From Aliikangiella coralliicola (lineage in GTDB: Bacteria; Pseudomonadota; Gammaproteobacteria; Enterobacterales; Kangiellaceae): a stretch of 64,000 bases of DNA. Position 1 is the stretch's first letter. Each line of letters starts with the position of its first letter. The position numbers and the translations under genes were made by a program. Below are positions 1 to 9,639 of this stretch, one piece after another. The notes below the pieces were generated by a model. It saw only the letters and a list, made by a program, of their open reading frames with translations, did no database searches and was not told the DNA's origin. The stretch is from assembly GCF_007004725.1 (NCBI RefSeq), contig NZ_ML660161.1:483122-547121 (forward strand), read 5' to 3'.

Positions 1-1
1 C

Positions 2-1264
2 TCCGGGTTTACAACCATTGCGCCAGGAAATCGATTGCTAATTGATTTTGTTGGTGTGGCCGGAGCCGGCACCTGGATGCAACCTTGTTCTGATTTTGAA
101 AAGTCGCAAACGGGAAAATGTTCCAACGCCGGTTTACGAGTGAACGGTGGTACTCCGCTAATTCAAAACTCATACGATTGGGGCCACAATCGATACGGTA
201 TTATGACCCGTAGTACATCTGGCTCAATTACTCGACGCTCATTTGTCAGACTTGATGAACACAAAGGCGACCAACCTTATGGCGGCTTTAGCAACTATTG
301 CGATGAAGCCCATTTAAGTCAGGACAACACAGTATTTGACTCATTGGCGATTGGCGCACCTCACTATAAGCACTATGCCGGGCTTGAAGCCTATCCTGCA
401 ACTGGCTGTGAGCGTCTCAATGCCAAGCTGAAGACAGAAGGATTGTTGGCAGTTAACAATAAATTGTCTTTATCATTGATGGATCAAAAGGAAGGACCGG
501 TTCATCAATGGTCGCATATTGTTTCTTACGACTCTCAGGGGACTTGTACACCACAGAGAAACTTTTGTGGAAACTGGTTATTGCAAGCCGATAAGCTCAC
601 TAAAGTTTCCAATTCTTTTTTCGGCAAGGCAAGAAGCTTTGGCGGTATCGAGAATAAGTCGACGGCATTCGATAATAAAGATGTGGTTTTGGATGATAGT
701 GTGACACTGTGGGACATTCCGGGTGTAGCGAGCAGAGGTGAGGTGCCGAGATATTTGCCGCAGCCACTGATGTACTATCGCGGCCGCTCAGACACTTTTT
801 ATGGCGATGAAGGCTATGATCAGGTCACCAATGTCCGTCGCTGGCCTATTGGTGGCGAGGATATTATTGCGGCTCAAATGCGCAGCTATGACAATCCCAA
901 GGCGTTTAAAGTGGGTGGAGGCGAAGTCCATATAAAAGGAAATCGTGGAGCCGTGGCGAAAGGCGACTCTATGTCGGCTTATTTTTGGTCGTATATTGAT
1001 AAAAAAATCCCGCCATTAGCGGTCAGAGTAAAAAACAAAGGAAAGTATCACCGCGTTAGCTGGGAACCGTTTGTTACTAAAAGGCAGGCGTTGGTAAAAC
1101 AATGGAAAGTCGTATGTTTAACTGGAAAGGAGCAAGTTTTGACACAATTGCAGGCTGATCAGCTTGTTTATCAGTCAAAATCGACCCAATGCCAGGATTA
1201 CGCGGTGAAAGCAGTTTATGAAGGAGGCGAAAGTGGGATTGCCTATATTGAGAAGCCTCTCTAA
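2..1264 (+). CDS. Beta-helix surface lipoprotein paralogue, 5' part outside window
   Basis: The frame is open from base 2, with no start codon in the window. It aligns from its first codons with the middle of the two complete paralogues downstream (4.6 and 7.7 kb ends), so the N-terminal signal and repeat domains must lie upstream. What remains is the C-terminal beta-helix-like half, rich in short G/N/D turns, with the shared blocks YDWGHNRYGIMT, RRSFVRLDEHKG, LMDQK and RRWPIGGEDIIAA. Paired cysteines are conserved with the paralogues. The likely role is a secreted or surface-anchored carbohydrate-binding or carbohydrate-cleaving protein, inferred from the fold type only; no catalytic motif was recognised. 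A TTG at 35 is in frame but is an internal leucine, not a start. Confidence 0.8.
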   Translation, partial: SGFTTIAPGNRLLIDFVGVAGAGTWMQPCSDFEKSQTGKCSNAGLRVNGGTPLIQNSYDWGHNRYGIMTRSTSGSITRRSFVRLDEHKGDQPYGGFSNYCDEAHLSQDNTVFDSLAIGAPHYKHYAGLEAYPATGCERLNAKLKTEGLLAVNNKLSLSLMDQKEGPVHQWSHIVSYDSQGTCTPQRNFCGNWLLQADKLTKVSNSFFGKARSFGGIENKSTAFDNKDVVLDDSVTLWDIPGVASRGEVPRYLPQPLMYYRGRSDTFYGDEGYDQVTNVRRWPIGGEDIIAAQMRSYDNPKAFKVGGGEVHIKGNRGAVAKGDSMSAYFWSYIDKKIPPLAVRVKNKGKYHRVSWEPFVTKRQALVKQWKVVCLTGKEQVLTQLQADQLVYQSKSTQCQDYAVKAVYEGGESGIAYIEKPL

Positions 1265-1634
1265 TAAGGCAATTTAAATATAAAGCGAGTAAATCAATTA
1301 ACTGTATATTATAGAGTGGCTTGTTTAAAATGACCTTTTTTCCTAAACTTAAGGTCCAAAACCGGTTCATCAAAAACAGAGGATTCAGTCATTCCCACCA
1401 AGATGAACTGTCAGTTTAATAAGTCAGTGTTAAATTTATTGCGAATCTCTTCGCGAAATATCTAGGGCAGAATTGTTAGCTAAGTTGTGAATTAATTCAC
1501 ATGTTGGGTCAATAAGGTCTATTTTTAGTAGGAAAAAGCACCCAAATCACAATTTAGGAGTATAGAAATCGCTAGTCTAACCGATAGCAATGTCAGCTCA
1601 ATTATTAGCGGTGACCCAAAGGAATATCTTGATT
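1265..1634. other. Intergenic region with CRP-like site
   Basis: This gap separates two tandem beta-helix lipoprotein genes. It contains a CRP-type palindrome (1486-1501) and the ribosome binding site for the next gene (AAAGGAA at 1618-1624). No convincing short gene was seen. Confidence 0.6.
1486..1501. promoter_or_regulatory. CRP-like operator
   Basis: The site is a perfect 16-bp palindrome, TGTGA-N6-TCACA, matching the CRP/Vfr consensus core. It lies about 140 bp before the start codon at 1635. A near-identical site sits at the same distance before the next paralogue (4810-4825), which argues against chance. Activation by cAMP-CRP is inferred. Confidence 0.6.
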
Positions 1635-4610
1635 ATGTTAAATGTCCAGTCTGCAGGTGGTTTAAATATCAGTAATTATATAGGTGCGGCTTTTTTGTCG
1701 CTGTTTTTGATCGCCTGTGGCGGCGGAGGCGGTGGCGGAGATGATGGTGGCGGTGGTGGAACCACTCAGTACACTCTGACCGTGACAGTCAGCGGCAGTG
1801 GTAGCGTCGCTTCTGATGATTCTGGTATTGATTGCGGTAGTGATTGCTCACAAGCATACAACAGCGGCATTATGGTGGCCCTGACCGCGACCCCTGCTGC
1901 AGGTTATTCATTTTCTGGCTGGTCTGGTGCTTGTACTGGCACTTCAACCTGTCAGGTCACCATGAGTCAAAATCAAGCCGTTACTGCAACCTTTACTCAA
2001 GATACTCAACCTGTTGATTACACCCTTACCGTCAATAACAGTGGTGGTGGAACGGTAACTTCACAACCAACTGGCATCGATTGTGGCAGTGACTGTACTG
2101 AAAGCTATGCTGAAAATACCGATGTAACCTTAACTGCTGTTGCGAATAGCGGTTTCTCATTCAGTGGTTGGAGCGGCGCGTGTAGCGGTACCTCAACTTG
2201 TCAGGTTTCAATGACCCAAAATCAACAGGTCACAGCAACATTTACTGAAGATGCGCAACCCGGCGAATTTACATTAGTGGTGACTAATAACGGTGGTGGA
2301 GCCGTGACTTCGGATCCGGCAGGGATCGACTGCGGAAGTGACTGCTCACAAAACTATATGGAAAACACTGATGTGACTTTGACTGCTACTGCGGATAGCG
2401 GTTATACCTTCACTGGTTGGAGTGGTGATTGTAGCGGCACTTCAACTTGTCAGCTTTCAATGAGCGAAAATCGCGCTGCAACAGCAACTTTTACCGAAGA
2501 TACGCCAACAGAATACACATTAACCATCACTAAAAGCTCAGGTGGTTCTGTGACCTCTCAGCCTGCAGGGATCGATTGCGGCAACGACTGTACTGAGGTT
2601 TACGCAACGAATACTAGCGTGACATTGACTGCAACACCGGATCAGGGATACACCTTCAGCGGCTGGGGCGGCGATGATTGTACGGGTCAATCGACTTGTG
2701 CATTGACTATGAATGCAGACAAAGCGGTCACAGCGACATTTGCAACTTCTGCCGGCGCGCTTTCCATTGCTGATATGGGAATGCACGAAGTTGACCACGG
2801 CACTGTGTTTCAATACCAACCTCAAATTAATGGTGAGTTTTCAATTTGCCGTAAAGATATGGGGCATGATGACGTTAAGGTTGACTCAGAAACAGGCGCA
2901 ATTTCATGGGATACCAGCGGGTTGACCTTTGGTCGAGGTTTCCATATTCGAATTAAGTGTAGTAGCTATACCGAAAGTGTTTATGCGGCGATGGTAGTGC
3001 ATGTGGATTATTCAGGTACCAGTCGTTTACGTGTGGCCGGGGAAGATGGTGTTTCTGAATACATCCGAGTTGCTGGCCGTGCAATGACCGGTGGCGATAC
3101 CATTGTGTTCCCTGATGGAGTTTACCCTGTGTCTGTGAGTGGGGATGCAACCTATGAAAATGCATTTAAACGAAATGCACCAACTCCAGGAACAGCTACA
3201 CAATTAAGTACGCTGATTGCGCGTAATCCAGGGCAAGTGGTTATTTCGGGTACAGCCAATGGAAATATTGGTAAGCAAAAGAATGCATTTGAGTTCGGCG
3301 ACATTAGCAATGTGGCGATGGTTGGATTTCAGATTGAAAACGTGCAGCGCTCTTCAGTAACGAGTCAGGGGAGCGTCAACAAGGTTTTAATCGAATTTGT
3401 TGGAGCTGCGGGCGCAGGTACTAACTTACGTTCTTGCAGCAATTTCTCTGAAGCTGCCTCTGGAGAATGTTCTAATGCCGGCATGCGACTTAACGATGGG
3501 AACCCGCTATTTCAGAATAGTTACGATTGGGGGCACAACCGGTACGGGATTATGACAAACCGAACTTCAGGCTCTATCACTCGTCGTTCGTTTGTTCGTT
3601 TAGACGAACATAAAGGCGACCAGCCCTATGGCGGATTTAGCAATTATTGTGACTCTGCTCATTTGAGCCAGGATAATACGGTATTTGATTCATTGGCCAT
3701 CGCAGCACCACACTACAAGAATTATGCTGGACTGGAAGCTTATCCGGCAACGGGTTGTGAAAATGATGATGCAACTTTGAAGACAGAAGGTTTGTTGGCC
3801 GTTAATAATGATTTATCTTTGTCATTAATGGATCAAAAAGCCGGTCCAGTCCACGTGTGGGATTATATTGTTTCCTATGACTCGAAAGGTACATGTACTC
3901 CACAAACCGGTTATTGTGGAAACTTGTTACTTCAGGCAGACAAAGAGACGCACGTGTTTAATTCATTTTTTGGCCAGGCAGTATCGTTTGACTCAAGTAA
4001 CACCAGAGCGGCTTTTGATACTAACGATGTTGTTTTGGATGCAGCGACAGTCGCCAAAAAAGACGTTGAAGGCGATGCCGATGTTGGTGATATGCCAGAA
4101 TATTTACCTGAGTCTTTGCTATATTTCAGAGGTCGTTCAGATACCTTTTACGGTGACACCAACTACGATCAGTTAACCAACGTGCGCCGTTGGCCCATCG
4201 GGGGGGAAGACATCATTGCAGCAAAAATGCGCAGTTATGATAACCCCAACGCACTTAAAGTGGGTGGTGGCACAGTTCATATTGACGGTAACCGAGGTGC
4301 TGTGGCTGAAGGTGAATCAATGTCTGAGTATTTCTGGGGATATATTAATCAGCATATTCCACCACTGGTTGTTCGAGTGAAAGACAAAGGCGCGAGCAAG
4401 CGTGTCGCGTGGGAGCATTTGAGTGGTTCTCGTCGCGATGCAGTTACCGGCTGGAAAGTGGTTTGCGCAACTTCAGGCAATTCGGTATTGGCGACTCTGG
4501 CTAAAGAAGAACTGACCTACAATCATACAGGAAGCTGTTCTGGTTACGCCGTTATTGCAGTTTATGCTGACGGTGAAAGTGGTATAGCTTATACCGAGAC
4601 CGCTGAGTAA
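1635..4610 (+). CDS. Lipoprotein with four InlB-type repeats and a beta-helix domain
   Basis: This is a 991-residue predicted outer-membrane or surface lipoprotein. The signal peptide ends in lipobox LIAC (Cys28), followed by a long Gly/Asp linker. Four repeats of about 80 residues follow (roughly residues 45-370). Each has a GIDCGSDC-like motif and a GWSG-x-C-x4-C motif, as in divergent InlB B-repeat/Big-like domains, giving four cysteines per repeat. Residues about 380-880 form a beta-helix-like region, with phrases such as GGDTIVFPDGVYPV typical of pectate-lyase-like helices. The start at 1635 is preferred to the ATG at 1590, because AAAGGAA at 1618-1624 and the aligned N-terminus of the next paralogue both support it. 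A role in polysaccharide binding or degradation is inferred; no active site was identified. Confidence 0.8.
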   Translation: MLNVQSAGGLNISNYIGAAFLSLFLIACGGGGGGGDDGGGGGTTQYTLTVTVSGSGSVASDDSGIDCGSDCSQAYNSGIMVALTATPAAGYSFSGWSGACTGTSTCQVTMSQNQAVTATFTQDTQPVDYTLTVNNSGGGTVTSQPTGIDCGSDCTESYAENTDVTLTAVANSGFSFSGWSGACSGTSTCQVSMTQNQQVTATFTEDAQPGEFTLVVTNNGGGAVTSDPAGIDCGSDCSQNYMENTDVTLTATADSGYTFTGWSGDCSGTSTCQLSMSENRAATATFTEDTPTEYTLTITKSSGGSVTSQPAGIDCGNDCTEVYATNTSVTLTATPDQGYTFSGWGGDDCTGQSTCALTMNADKAVTATFATSAGALSIADMGMHEVDHGTVFQYQPQINGEFSICRKDMGHDDVKVDSETGAISWDTSGLTFGRGFHIRIKCSSYTESVYAAMVVHVDYSGTSRLRVAGEDGVSEYIRVAGRAMTGGDTIVFPDGVYPVSVSGDATYENAFKRNAPTPGTATQLSTLIARNPGQVVISGTANGNIGKQKNAFEFGDISNVAMVGFQIENVQRSSVTSQGSVNKVLIEFVGAAGAGTNLRSCSNFSEAASGECSNAGMRLNDGNPLFQNSYDWGHNRYGIMTNRTSGSITRRSFVRLDEHKGDQPYGGFSNYCDSAHLSQDNTVFDSLAIAAPHYKNYAGLEAYPATGCENDDATLKTEGLLAVNNDLSLSLMDQKAGPVHVWDYIVSYDSKGTCTPQTGYCGNLLLQADKETHVFNSFFGQAVSFDSSNTRAAFDTNDVVLDAATVAKKDVEGDADVGDMPEYLPESLLYFRGRSDTFYGDTNYDQLTNVRRWPIGGEDIIAAKMRSYDNPNALKVGGGTVHIDGNRGAVAEGESMSEYFWGYINQHIPPLVVRVKDKGASKRVAWEHLSGSRRDAVTGWKVVCATSGNSVLATLAKEELTYNHTGSCSGYAVIAVYADGESGIAYTETAE

Positions 4611-4655
4611 TTAATTTCAAGTCGATCAATTTCGATATTAACCAAGTAACTCCCA

Positions 4656-4692
4656 AAAAGCCTTGCTGGAATGAATCCGGTAAGGCTTTTCT
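4656..4692 (+). terminator. Rho-independent terminator
   Basis: A 9-bp stem (4656-4664 with 4682-4690), extended by further pairs inside, ends in a run of T. It lies about 45 bp after the lipoprotein stop codon. Confidence 0.75.
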
Positions 4693-4964
4693 TATGATGG
4701 CATTCGTCATCGCTCAACTGAACCTGAACTGAACTAATTCTTTGAATACGCTCAAAGTGGCGTGATGAAGAGGCATGATTAATTCAGGTCAAAACATCCT
4801 GCACCGATAAGTGAATTCATTCACAGGTTTAATTGATAACAAGCTGTTTCACCAACAAATATCGTCATTTCATAAATTTGTAACATGAAAGTCACGAGCC
4901 TTGCTGATACTAGAGCCTACTCAGCTCAACTCAATTAAGAGTGATGACTTAAAGGAATATTTTG
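4693..4964. other. Intergenic region with CRP-like site
   Basis: This stretch holds the CRP-like site at 4810-4825 and the ribosome binding site AAAGGAA at 4951-4957. Nothing else was recognised. The layout mirrors the gap before the previous paralogue. Confidence 0.5.
4810..4825. promoter_or_regulatory. CRP-like operator
   Basis: The sequence AGTGA-N6-TCACA differs at one outer base from the TGTGA-N6-TCACA consensus. It lies about 148 bp before the start at 4965, nearly the same spacing as the perfect site upstream of the preceding paralogue. Confidence 0.55.
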
Positions 4965-7664
4965 ATGATATTGAATGCCCGGTTCATCTGCGGTTATAAA
5001 TTTAGTAACTGCCTTGGTGTAACTTTTTTATTGCTAGTTGCTTGTGGTGGCGGTTCCGGTGGCGGCGGGATAACACAATACACATTAACAGTGAGTGTTA
5101 ACGGTAGTGGCAGTGTTTCTTCAGACGTTTCAGGTATCGATTGTGGTAGTGATTGTAGTAAAAACTACAACGATGGCACGGCAGTTGACTTAACCGCGGT
5201 TCCTGCTGAAGGCTTTATTTTTTCAGGGTGGTCCGGTGCATGCTCTGGAACATCAAGGTGTCAGGTGACGATGAGTCAGAACCAGGCAGTGACAGCTGTT
5301 TTCAGCGAAGAAACTCAGCTAGGGGAATACAGTTTAAATGTGGTGAATGATGGTGGCGGTATGGTCAGCTCTCAACCCGTTGGGATTGAGTGTGGCACCG
5401 ATTGCGCCGAAAACTATACCGAAAATACCGATGTGACACTAACTGCAACGGCAGAGGCCACACATACTTTTGATGGTTGGAGCGGTGATTGTAATGGAAC
5501 AGATACTTGTCAGCTCTCTATGAGTCAGAATCGTCTGGTCACCGCGATATTTATTCCTAAGTCGACCTTAACTGTCTCTAAAAATGAGGGAGGGATGGTC
5601 ACCTCTCAACCGGAAGGTATCGATTGTGGCAACGACTGTGACCAGGCTTATGCCCGGAATACCAATGTAGTACTAACGGCGACACCACAAGATGGTTATA
5701 TATTTAGCGGCTGGGCGGGAGATGATTGCAGTGGGCAGGAACCTTGTTCTTTGTTTTTGAATGGAGATAAAGTCGTTACCGCAACTTTCGCTGTTATCGC
5801 CACCGAACTCACTATTGCTGATATGGGAATGCACGAAATTGAACACGGTAAGGTATTTCAGTTTCAGCCCCAAATTAATGGCGAGTTTTCGATTTGCCGC
5901 AAAGATATGGGCCATGATGACGTAAAGGTTGATTCAGAAACTGGCGCCATTTCCTGGGATACTGGCGAACTTGCTTATGGCCGAGGTTTTCACATTCGCA
6001 TAAAGTGCAGTAGCTATACTGAAACGGCTTATGGCTCAATGGTCGTTCATGTTGATCGTTCAGGAACCAGCCGCTTGCGTGTTGCTGGAGAAGATGGAAT
6101 CTCTCCCTATATTGGTGTAGCCGGTCAAGCGATGACGGGCGGCGATACAATTGTGTTTCCCGACGGTGTCTACCCGGTTTCGATAACGAAAGATGACTCG
6201 TCCGAGAATGCCTTTAGAGCGACGTCACCAACCTCAGGAACAGCGCTCCAATATAGTACCGTTATTGCACGTAGTCCGGGAGGCGTTACCATTTCGGGAA
6301 CTGCCAATGAAAACTTGCCCAAACAGCGAAATGCATTTCAGTTCTCCGATGTTAGTTATGCGGCAGTGGTTGGTTTTGCAATTGAAAATGTACAGCGGTC
6401 GGCGGTAACTGTTGAAGACGACCCACCGGAAATTAATCGGTTGTTACTCGATTTTATCGGCGCGGCCGGCGCGGGAACTTCAGGAAGAGCCTGTAGTAAT
6501 TATGATGAATCAACCGCCGGCCAATGTTCGAAAGCGGGAATGCGCATTAATGGTGGCACGCCGGTATTTCAAAACAGCTATGACTGGGGGCACAATCGAT
6601 ACGGCATCATGACTCGCAGCACAACCGGTTCTATTACACGTCGTTCTTTTGTGAGATTAGATGAGCATCGCGGCGCACAACCTTTTGGTGGTTTTAGTAA
6701 TTATTGTGATAGAGCCCACCTCAGTCAGGACAATACGATTTTTGACTCACTTGCGATTGCAGCGCCACACTACACTCACTATGCAGGCCTTGAGGCTTAT
6801 CCGGCGACGGGTTGTGAACAACGGGCAGCCAATTTAAAAACCGAAGGTTTGTTGGCCGTCAATAATGAATTGTCGTTGTCATTAATGGATCAGAAAGCGG
6901 GCCCGGTTCATATCTGGGACCACATTGTTTCTTATGATTCAACCGGAACTTGCACGCCACAGAGAGGCTTCTGCGGTAATTTGCTTTTGCAGGCCGATAA
7001 GGAAACCCATGTGTCCAACTCTTTCTTTGGACAGGCTGAGTCATTTGATAGTGATAATGAGCGCGATGCATTTGATGGTAATGACATTGAGCTGAAAGAT
7101 GGCGTGGTGCTTAAAAATGTTGAAGGTGAGAACGATGTAGGAACTGCGCCTGAGTATCTTCCGATTTCGTTACTTTATTTTCGTGGGCGGTCTGATACTT
7201 TTTATGGTGATGACAAGTATGATGAGCTGACAACTGCCCGCCGCTGGCCGATTGGTGGTGAAGATATCATTGCCGCAAAAATGCGCAGCTATGATAACCC
7301 CGCCGCCTATAAAGTCGGCGGTGGTACTGTGCACATTGACGGTAATCGAGGTGCTGTGGCAGAAGGCGAATCGATGTCTGAATATTTCTGGGGCTATACT
7401 AACCCCAATATACCGCCGTTAGTTGTCAGGGTGAAAGATAAGGGAGAAACTAACCGGGTCGCCTGGGAGCATCTTAGTGGTTCGCGCAGAGATGCGGTGA
7501 CTGGATGGAAAGTGGTTTGTGTCACATCGGGAAATACTGTGTTAAAAACTTTGGACAAAGACAAGTTAGTCTACAATCACTCTGGAAATTGTGAAGGCTA
7601 CGGAGTAAAAGCGATTTATGCAGATGGAGAAAGTGGTATCGCTTATACTGAAGCGCCTGAATAA
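4965..7664 (+). CDS. Lipoprotein with three InlB-type repeats and a beta-helix domain
   Basis: This is an 899-residue paralogue of the previous gene. The signal peptide ends in LVAC (Cys27) and is followed by a Gly-rich linker. There are three Cys-rich InlB-type repeats (about residues 40-275), one fewer than the neighbour. The same beta-helix region follows, and the last 120 residues are nearly shared (HIDGNRGAVAEGESMSEYFW). The ATG at 4965 follows AAAGGAA with good spacing; the TTG just before it is less likely. Repeat-number change between tandem copies points to recombination in the repeat region. Function is as for its paralogues: secreted, probably carbohydrate-directed, and unproven. 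Confidence 0.8.
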   Translation: MILNARFICGYKFSNCLGVTFLLLVACGGGSGGGGITQYTLTVSVNGSGSVSSDVSGIDCGSDCSKNYNDGTAVDLTAVPAEGFIFSGWSGACSGTSRCQVTMSQNQAVTAVFSEETQLGEYSLNVVNDGGGMVSSQPVGIECGTDCAENYTENTDVTLTATAEATHTFDGWSGDCNGTDTCQLSMSQNRLVTAIFIPKSTLTVSKNEGGMVTSQPEGIDCGNDCDQAYARNTNVVLTATPQDGYIFSGWAGDDCSGQEPCSLFLNGDKVVTATFAVIATELTIADMGMHEIEHGKVFQFQPQINGEFSICRKDMGHDDVKVDSETGAISWDTGELAYGRGFHIRIKCSSYTETAYGSMVVHVDRSGTSRLRVAGEDGISPYIGVAGQAMTGGDTIVFPDGVYPVSITKDDSSENAFRATSPTSGTALQYSTVIARSPGGVTISGTANENLPKQRNAFQFSDVSYAAVVGFAIENVQRSAVTVEDDPPEINRLLLDFIGAAGAGTSGRACSNYDESTAGQCSKAGMRINGGTPVFQNSYDWGHNRYGIMTRSTTGSITRRSFVRLDEHRGAQPFGGFSNYCDRAHLSQDNTIFDSLAIAAPHYTHYAGLEAYPATGCEQRAANLKTEGLLAVNNELSLSLMDQKAGPVHIWDHIVSYDSTGTCTPQRGFCGNLLLQADKETHVSNSFFGQAESFDSDNERDAFDGNDIELKDGVVLKNVEGENDVGTAPEYLPISLLYFRGRSDTFYGDDKYDELTTARRWPIGGEDIIAAKMRSYDNPAAYKVGGGTVHIDGNRGAVAEGESMSEYFWGYTNPNIPPLVVRVKDKGETNRVAWEHLSGSRRDAVTGWKVVCVTSGNTVLKTLDKDKLVYNHSGNCEGYGVKAIYADGESGIAYTEAPE

Positions 7665-7686
7665 GCTAGCTGCTGCTGTAATGTGG

Positions 7687-7723
7687 GTTGGGTTAGCTGC
7701 GTTTTTTTGCAGCGTAACCCAAC
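7687..7723. terminator. Hairpin between convergent genes, possible bidirectional terminator
   Basis: A strong stem (7687-7700 with 7709-7723, one bulged base) sits between the convergent ends at 7664 and 7786. The T run lies in the loop and none follows the stem, so it is an atypical intrinsic terminator. Confidence 0.4.
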
Positions 7724-7785
7724 AAAAACATTCGGAACTTAAATAAAAGTTGGGTGGTGCTTTCGTTAAGTCAGATTACGATAAC

Positions 7786-9258
7786 TTAGTTTTTCTTGAA
7801 AATGCGATATACACCCATACGATCTTGTAGTGAAAATTCCGAGCGAAACTCTTCGATGTTTTGATTTTCTGCAATTAAGTACACTGCGTCGATATCATCT
7901 TTGTCGCAACGATCACTTGGCCCTGAAGAAATTACAATTTGTTCGTTTTCAAAATAATTTCTACTATCGATTAGTTTTAATAATCTGGCAAAATCCTTTG
8001 GAATTTTATTAATTGTCGATTGCCATCGCTCATTTGTGGGCGGTTGTATTTTTAACGAGTGACCCCAGTCAGGTTTATCCAGATAGCGGAGTAACGACCA
8101 AAAAGTATTAAGTTGGTTGACTGAAACAATACATATTTTTCCGGTGGCCTGGCTGGTTTCCTGGCGAAAGTAATGGGTTACTTTAGCAAAATTATTTTGG
8201 CTATTCGTTTGCGCTGAATTTTCTATCCACAGAGACAGGTTAACGATAATAAATAGAATTGGAATAGCGAGCTTGAGTTTCGACGGCAGGTTCATTTCAG
8301 ATAGCTTGATGCTCAAAGTGATCGCCAGTATTGGTAGTGCAAAAGCGAAGTTTCTTGTTAGCCAGAGCGGTTTTATTAAAAAAGAGATTGCGGCAAACAT
8401 GACTAAAGGCAAGAGCAGGTAACATAGCACAAGCAGTCGAGTCTTTTTTGAAATTGACAGGCTGACCACTAACGCCAGGAATATGAATACAGAAATGTAA
8501 ATTAATTGATCGGGTAAATCTAAAAATAATCTATTAGCCGTCTGTAGTACATCGTTAAAACTGGGAGCGACTGCGTGTCCTGCAGATTTAAACAGAGAGT
8601 TGGCGACCGCTGGTAGAGCGAAAGCAACAACAACAAAATGGCCGGCGCACCATCTAATTAACTTTTTATTATTACTGGCGGTTAAGCGGCAAGCGCCATA
8701 GATAAAATGAAAAAAAACGAAAAGAATTCCAATGGCGTGAGTATTAGCTAGCAATATTCCCAATCCTAATATCGGCCAAACTCGATTGTCATTTCCATTT
8801 GAATAGTTATCAACATGATGATACTGCCACAAAGAAATTAATGCGATGAGTGAGTACATTCTGAGTTGAGTGGAATAACTCAGTAGCAACGGCAATGCAA
8901 AGACAAAAAGGCTGGCGTAGATAGCTGTTGACACTGAAAATTTTTTCTTCGCAATCGTATAAGTGGATAATACGATAAGCGAATGTAAAAACATCGAGCT
9001 AGCTCGCAGCCAGAAGTCTGTTTGACTTATCGTTGCCCATAGATCGAGTAACAGATAGTAAAGTGGAGGATGAAGATCAAATCTTAAAGTAAAAATAATA
9101 CTATCCAGCGGAGAGCCAAGTGTGGCTGTCGCTCCCCATATTTGATCGCCAGTAATAGGTGCAAAACCAATCAAAAAACTAATGAGTAGTATTAATACAA
9201 ACGAAAGCAGGAAAAACACCCACTCAAGCTTAAAATTGAAAGCCGGGTTTTTATTCAT
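7786..9258 (-). CDS. GT39/ArnT-like membrane glycosyltransferase
   Basis: This 490-residue polytopic protein has about ten membrane segments. The first large periplasmic loop carries the motif DLHPPLYYLLLDLW (about residues 80-93), a hallmark of the PMT_2/GT39 group. Enzymes of this group take a sugar from a polyprenyl phosphate carrier and move it to lipid A, protein or glycan on the periplasmic side. The C-terminal 130 residues form a soluble periplasmic domain. It is the third gene of a minus-strand operon, 9 bp after the SMR-like gene. With the UbiA-type enzyme upstream, the donor is likely a polyprenyl-phosphate sugar, possibly a pentose. The acceptor is unknown. Confidence 0.75.
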   Translation of the reverse strand: MNKNPAFNFKLEWVFFLLSFVLILLISFLIGFAPITGDQIWGATATLGSPLDSIIFTLRFDLHPPLYYLLLDLWATISQTDFWLRASSMFLHSLIVLSTYTIAKKKFSVSTAIYASLFVFALPLLLSYSTQLRMYSLIALISLWQYHHVDNYSNGNDNRVWPILGLGILLANTHAIGILFVFFHFIYGACRLTASNNKKLIRWCAGHFVVVAFALPAVANSLFKSAGHAVAPSFNDVLQTANRLFLDLPDQLIYISVFIFLALVVSLSISKKTRLLVLCYLLLPLVMFAAISFLIKPLWLTRNFAFALPILAITLSIKLSEMNLPSKLKLAIPILFIIVNLSLWIENSAQTNSQNNFAKVTHYFRQETSQATGKICIVSVNQLNTFWSLLRYLDKPDWGHSLKIQPPTNERWQSTINKIPKDFARLLKLIDSRNYFENEQIVISSGPSDRCDKDDIDAVYLIAENQNIEEFRSEFSLQDRMGVYRIFKKN

Positions 9259-9267
9259 TGGTAGTGG

Positions 9268-9639
9268 TCAACTTAATGAAATCAGCAAAATACCGATAAT
9301 GACGAGGAGTGTTCCGAACATTTTAGAAAGGGTTAATGGCTCATTCAAAAACCAATAAGCAAAAAACATGGTGCCGATAAACCCTAAACCTACAAAAGGG
9401 TAGGCTTTACTGACTTCTATTTTAGATAGCACCAACAACCAGACGCCGGCGCTGGAGACGTAGGTTGCTAAACCTCCGATAACAGACAGATTGGAAAAAA
9501 CTGCGGTGATTGCAGAAATAGCGCCTGACTGTAGAGCATTTTGAACATGGCTATTCGACATGCCGTCTTTTAGTAGTATTTGTGCAACGACAGAAAGAGA
9601 TACGCTAACTAATATCAAAGAGAAATTAAAAAGACTCAT
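9268..9639 (-). CDS. Small four-helix SMR/EamA-like transporter, possible lipid-linked sugar flippase subunit
   Basis: This 123-residue protein has four predicted membrane helices and the SMR-type C-terminal pattern (NEPLTLSKMFGTLLVIIGILLI). The drug-export Glu of EmrE (helix 1) is not evident; helix 1 reads SLSVVAQILLKDG, as in ArnE/ArnF-like members. Its start codon overlaps the stop of the UbiA-type gene by 4 bp (ATGA, 9636-9639), so the two are translationally coupled. Between a prenyl-phosphate-sugar synthase and an ArnT-like transferase, the best-fitting role is flipping the lipid-linked sugar across the inner membrane. That role is inferred from context and the ArnEF precedent. Confidence 0.65.
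   Translation of the reverse strand: MSLFNFSLILVSVSLSVVAQILLKDGMSNSHVQNALQSGAISAITAVFSNLSVIGGLATYVSSAGVWLLVLSKIEVSKAYPFVGLGFIGTMFFAYWFLNEPLTLSKMFGTLLVIIGILLISLS

Noticed and set aside
35-1264. A complete gene starting at the TTG at position 35
   Set aside because: The frame is open to base 2 and the aligned paralogues continue far upstream, so this is an internal codon.
1590-1634. ATG 1590 as start of the four-repeat lipoprotein
   Set aside because: There is no ribosome binding site and the paralogue starts at the equivalent of 1635.
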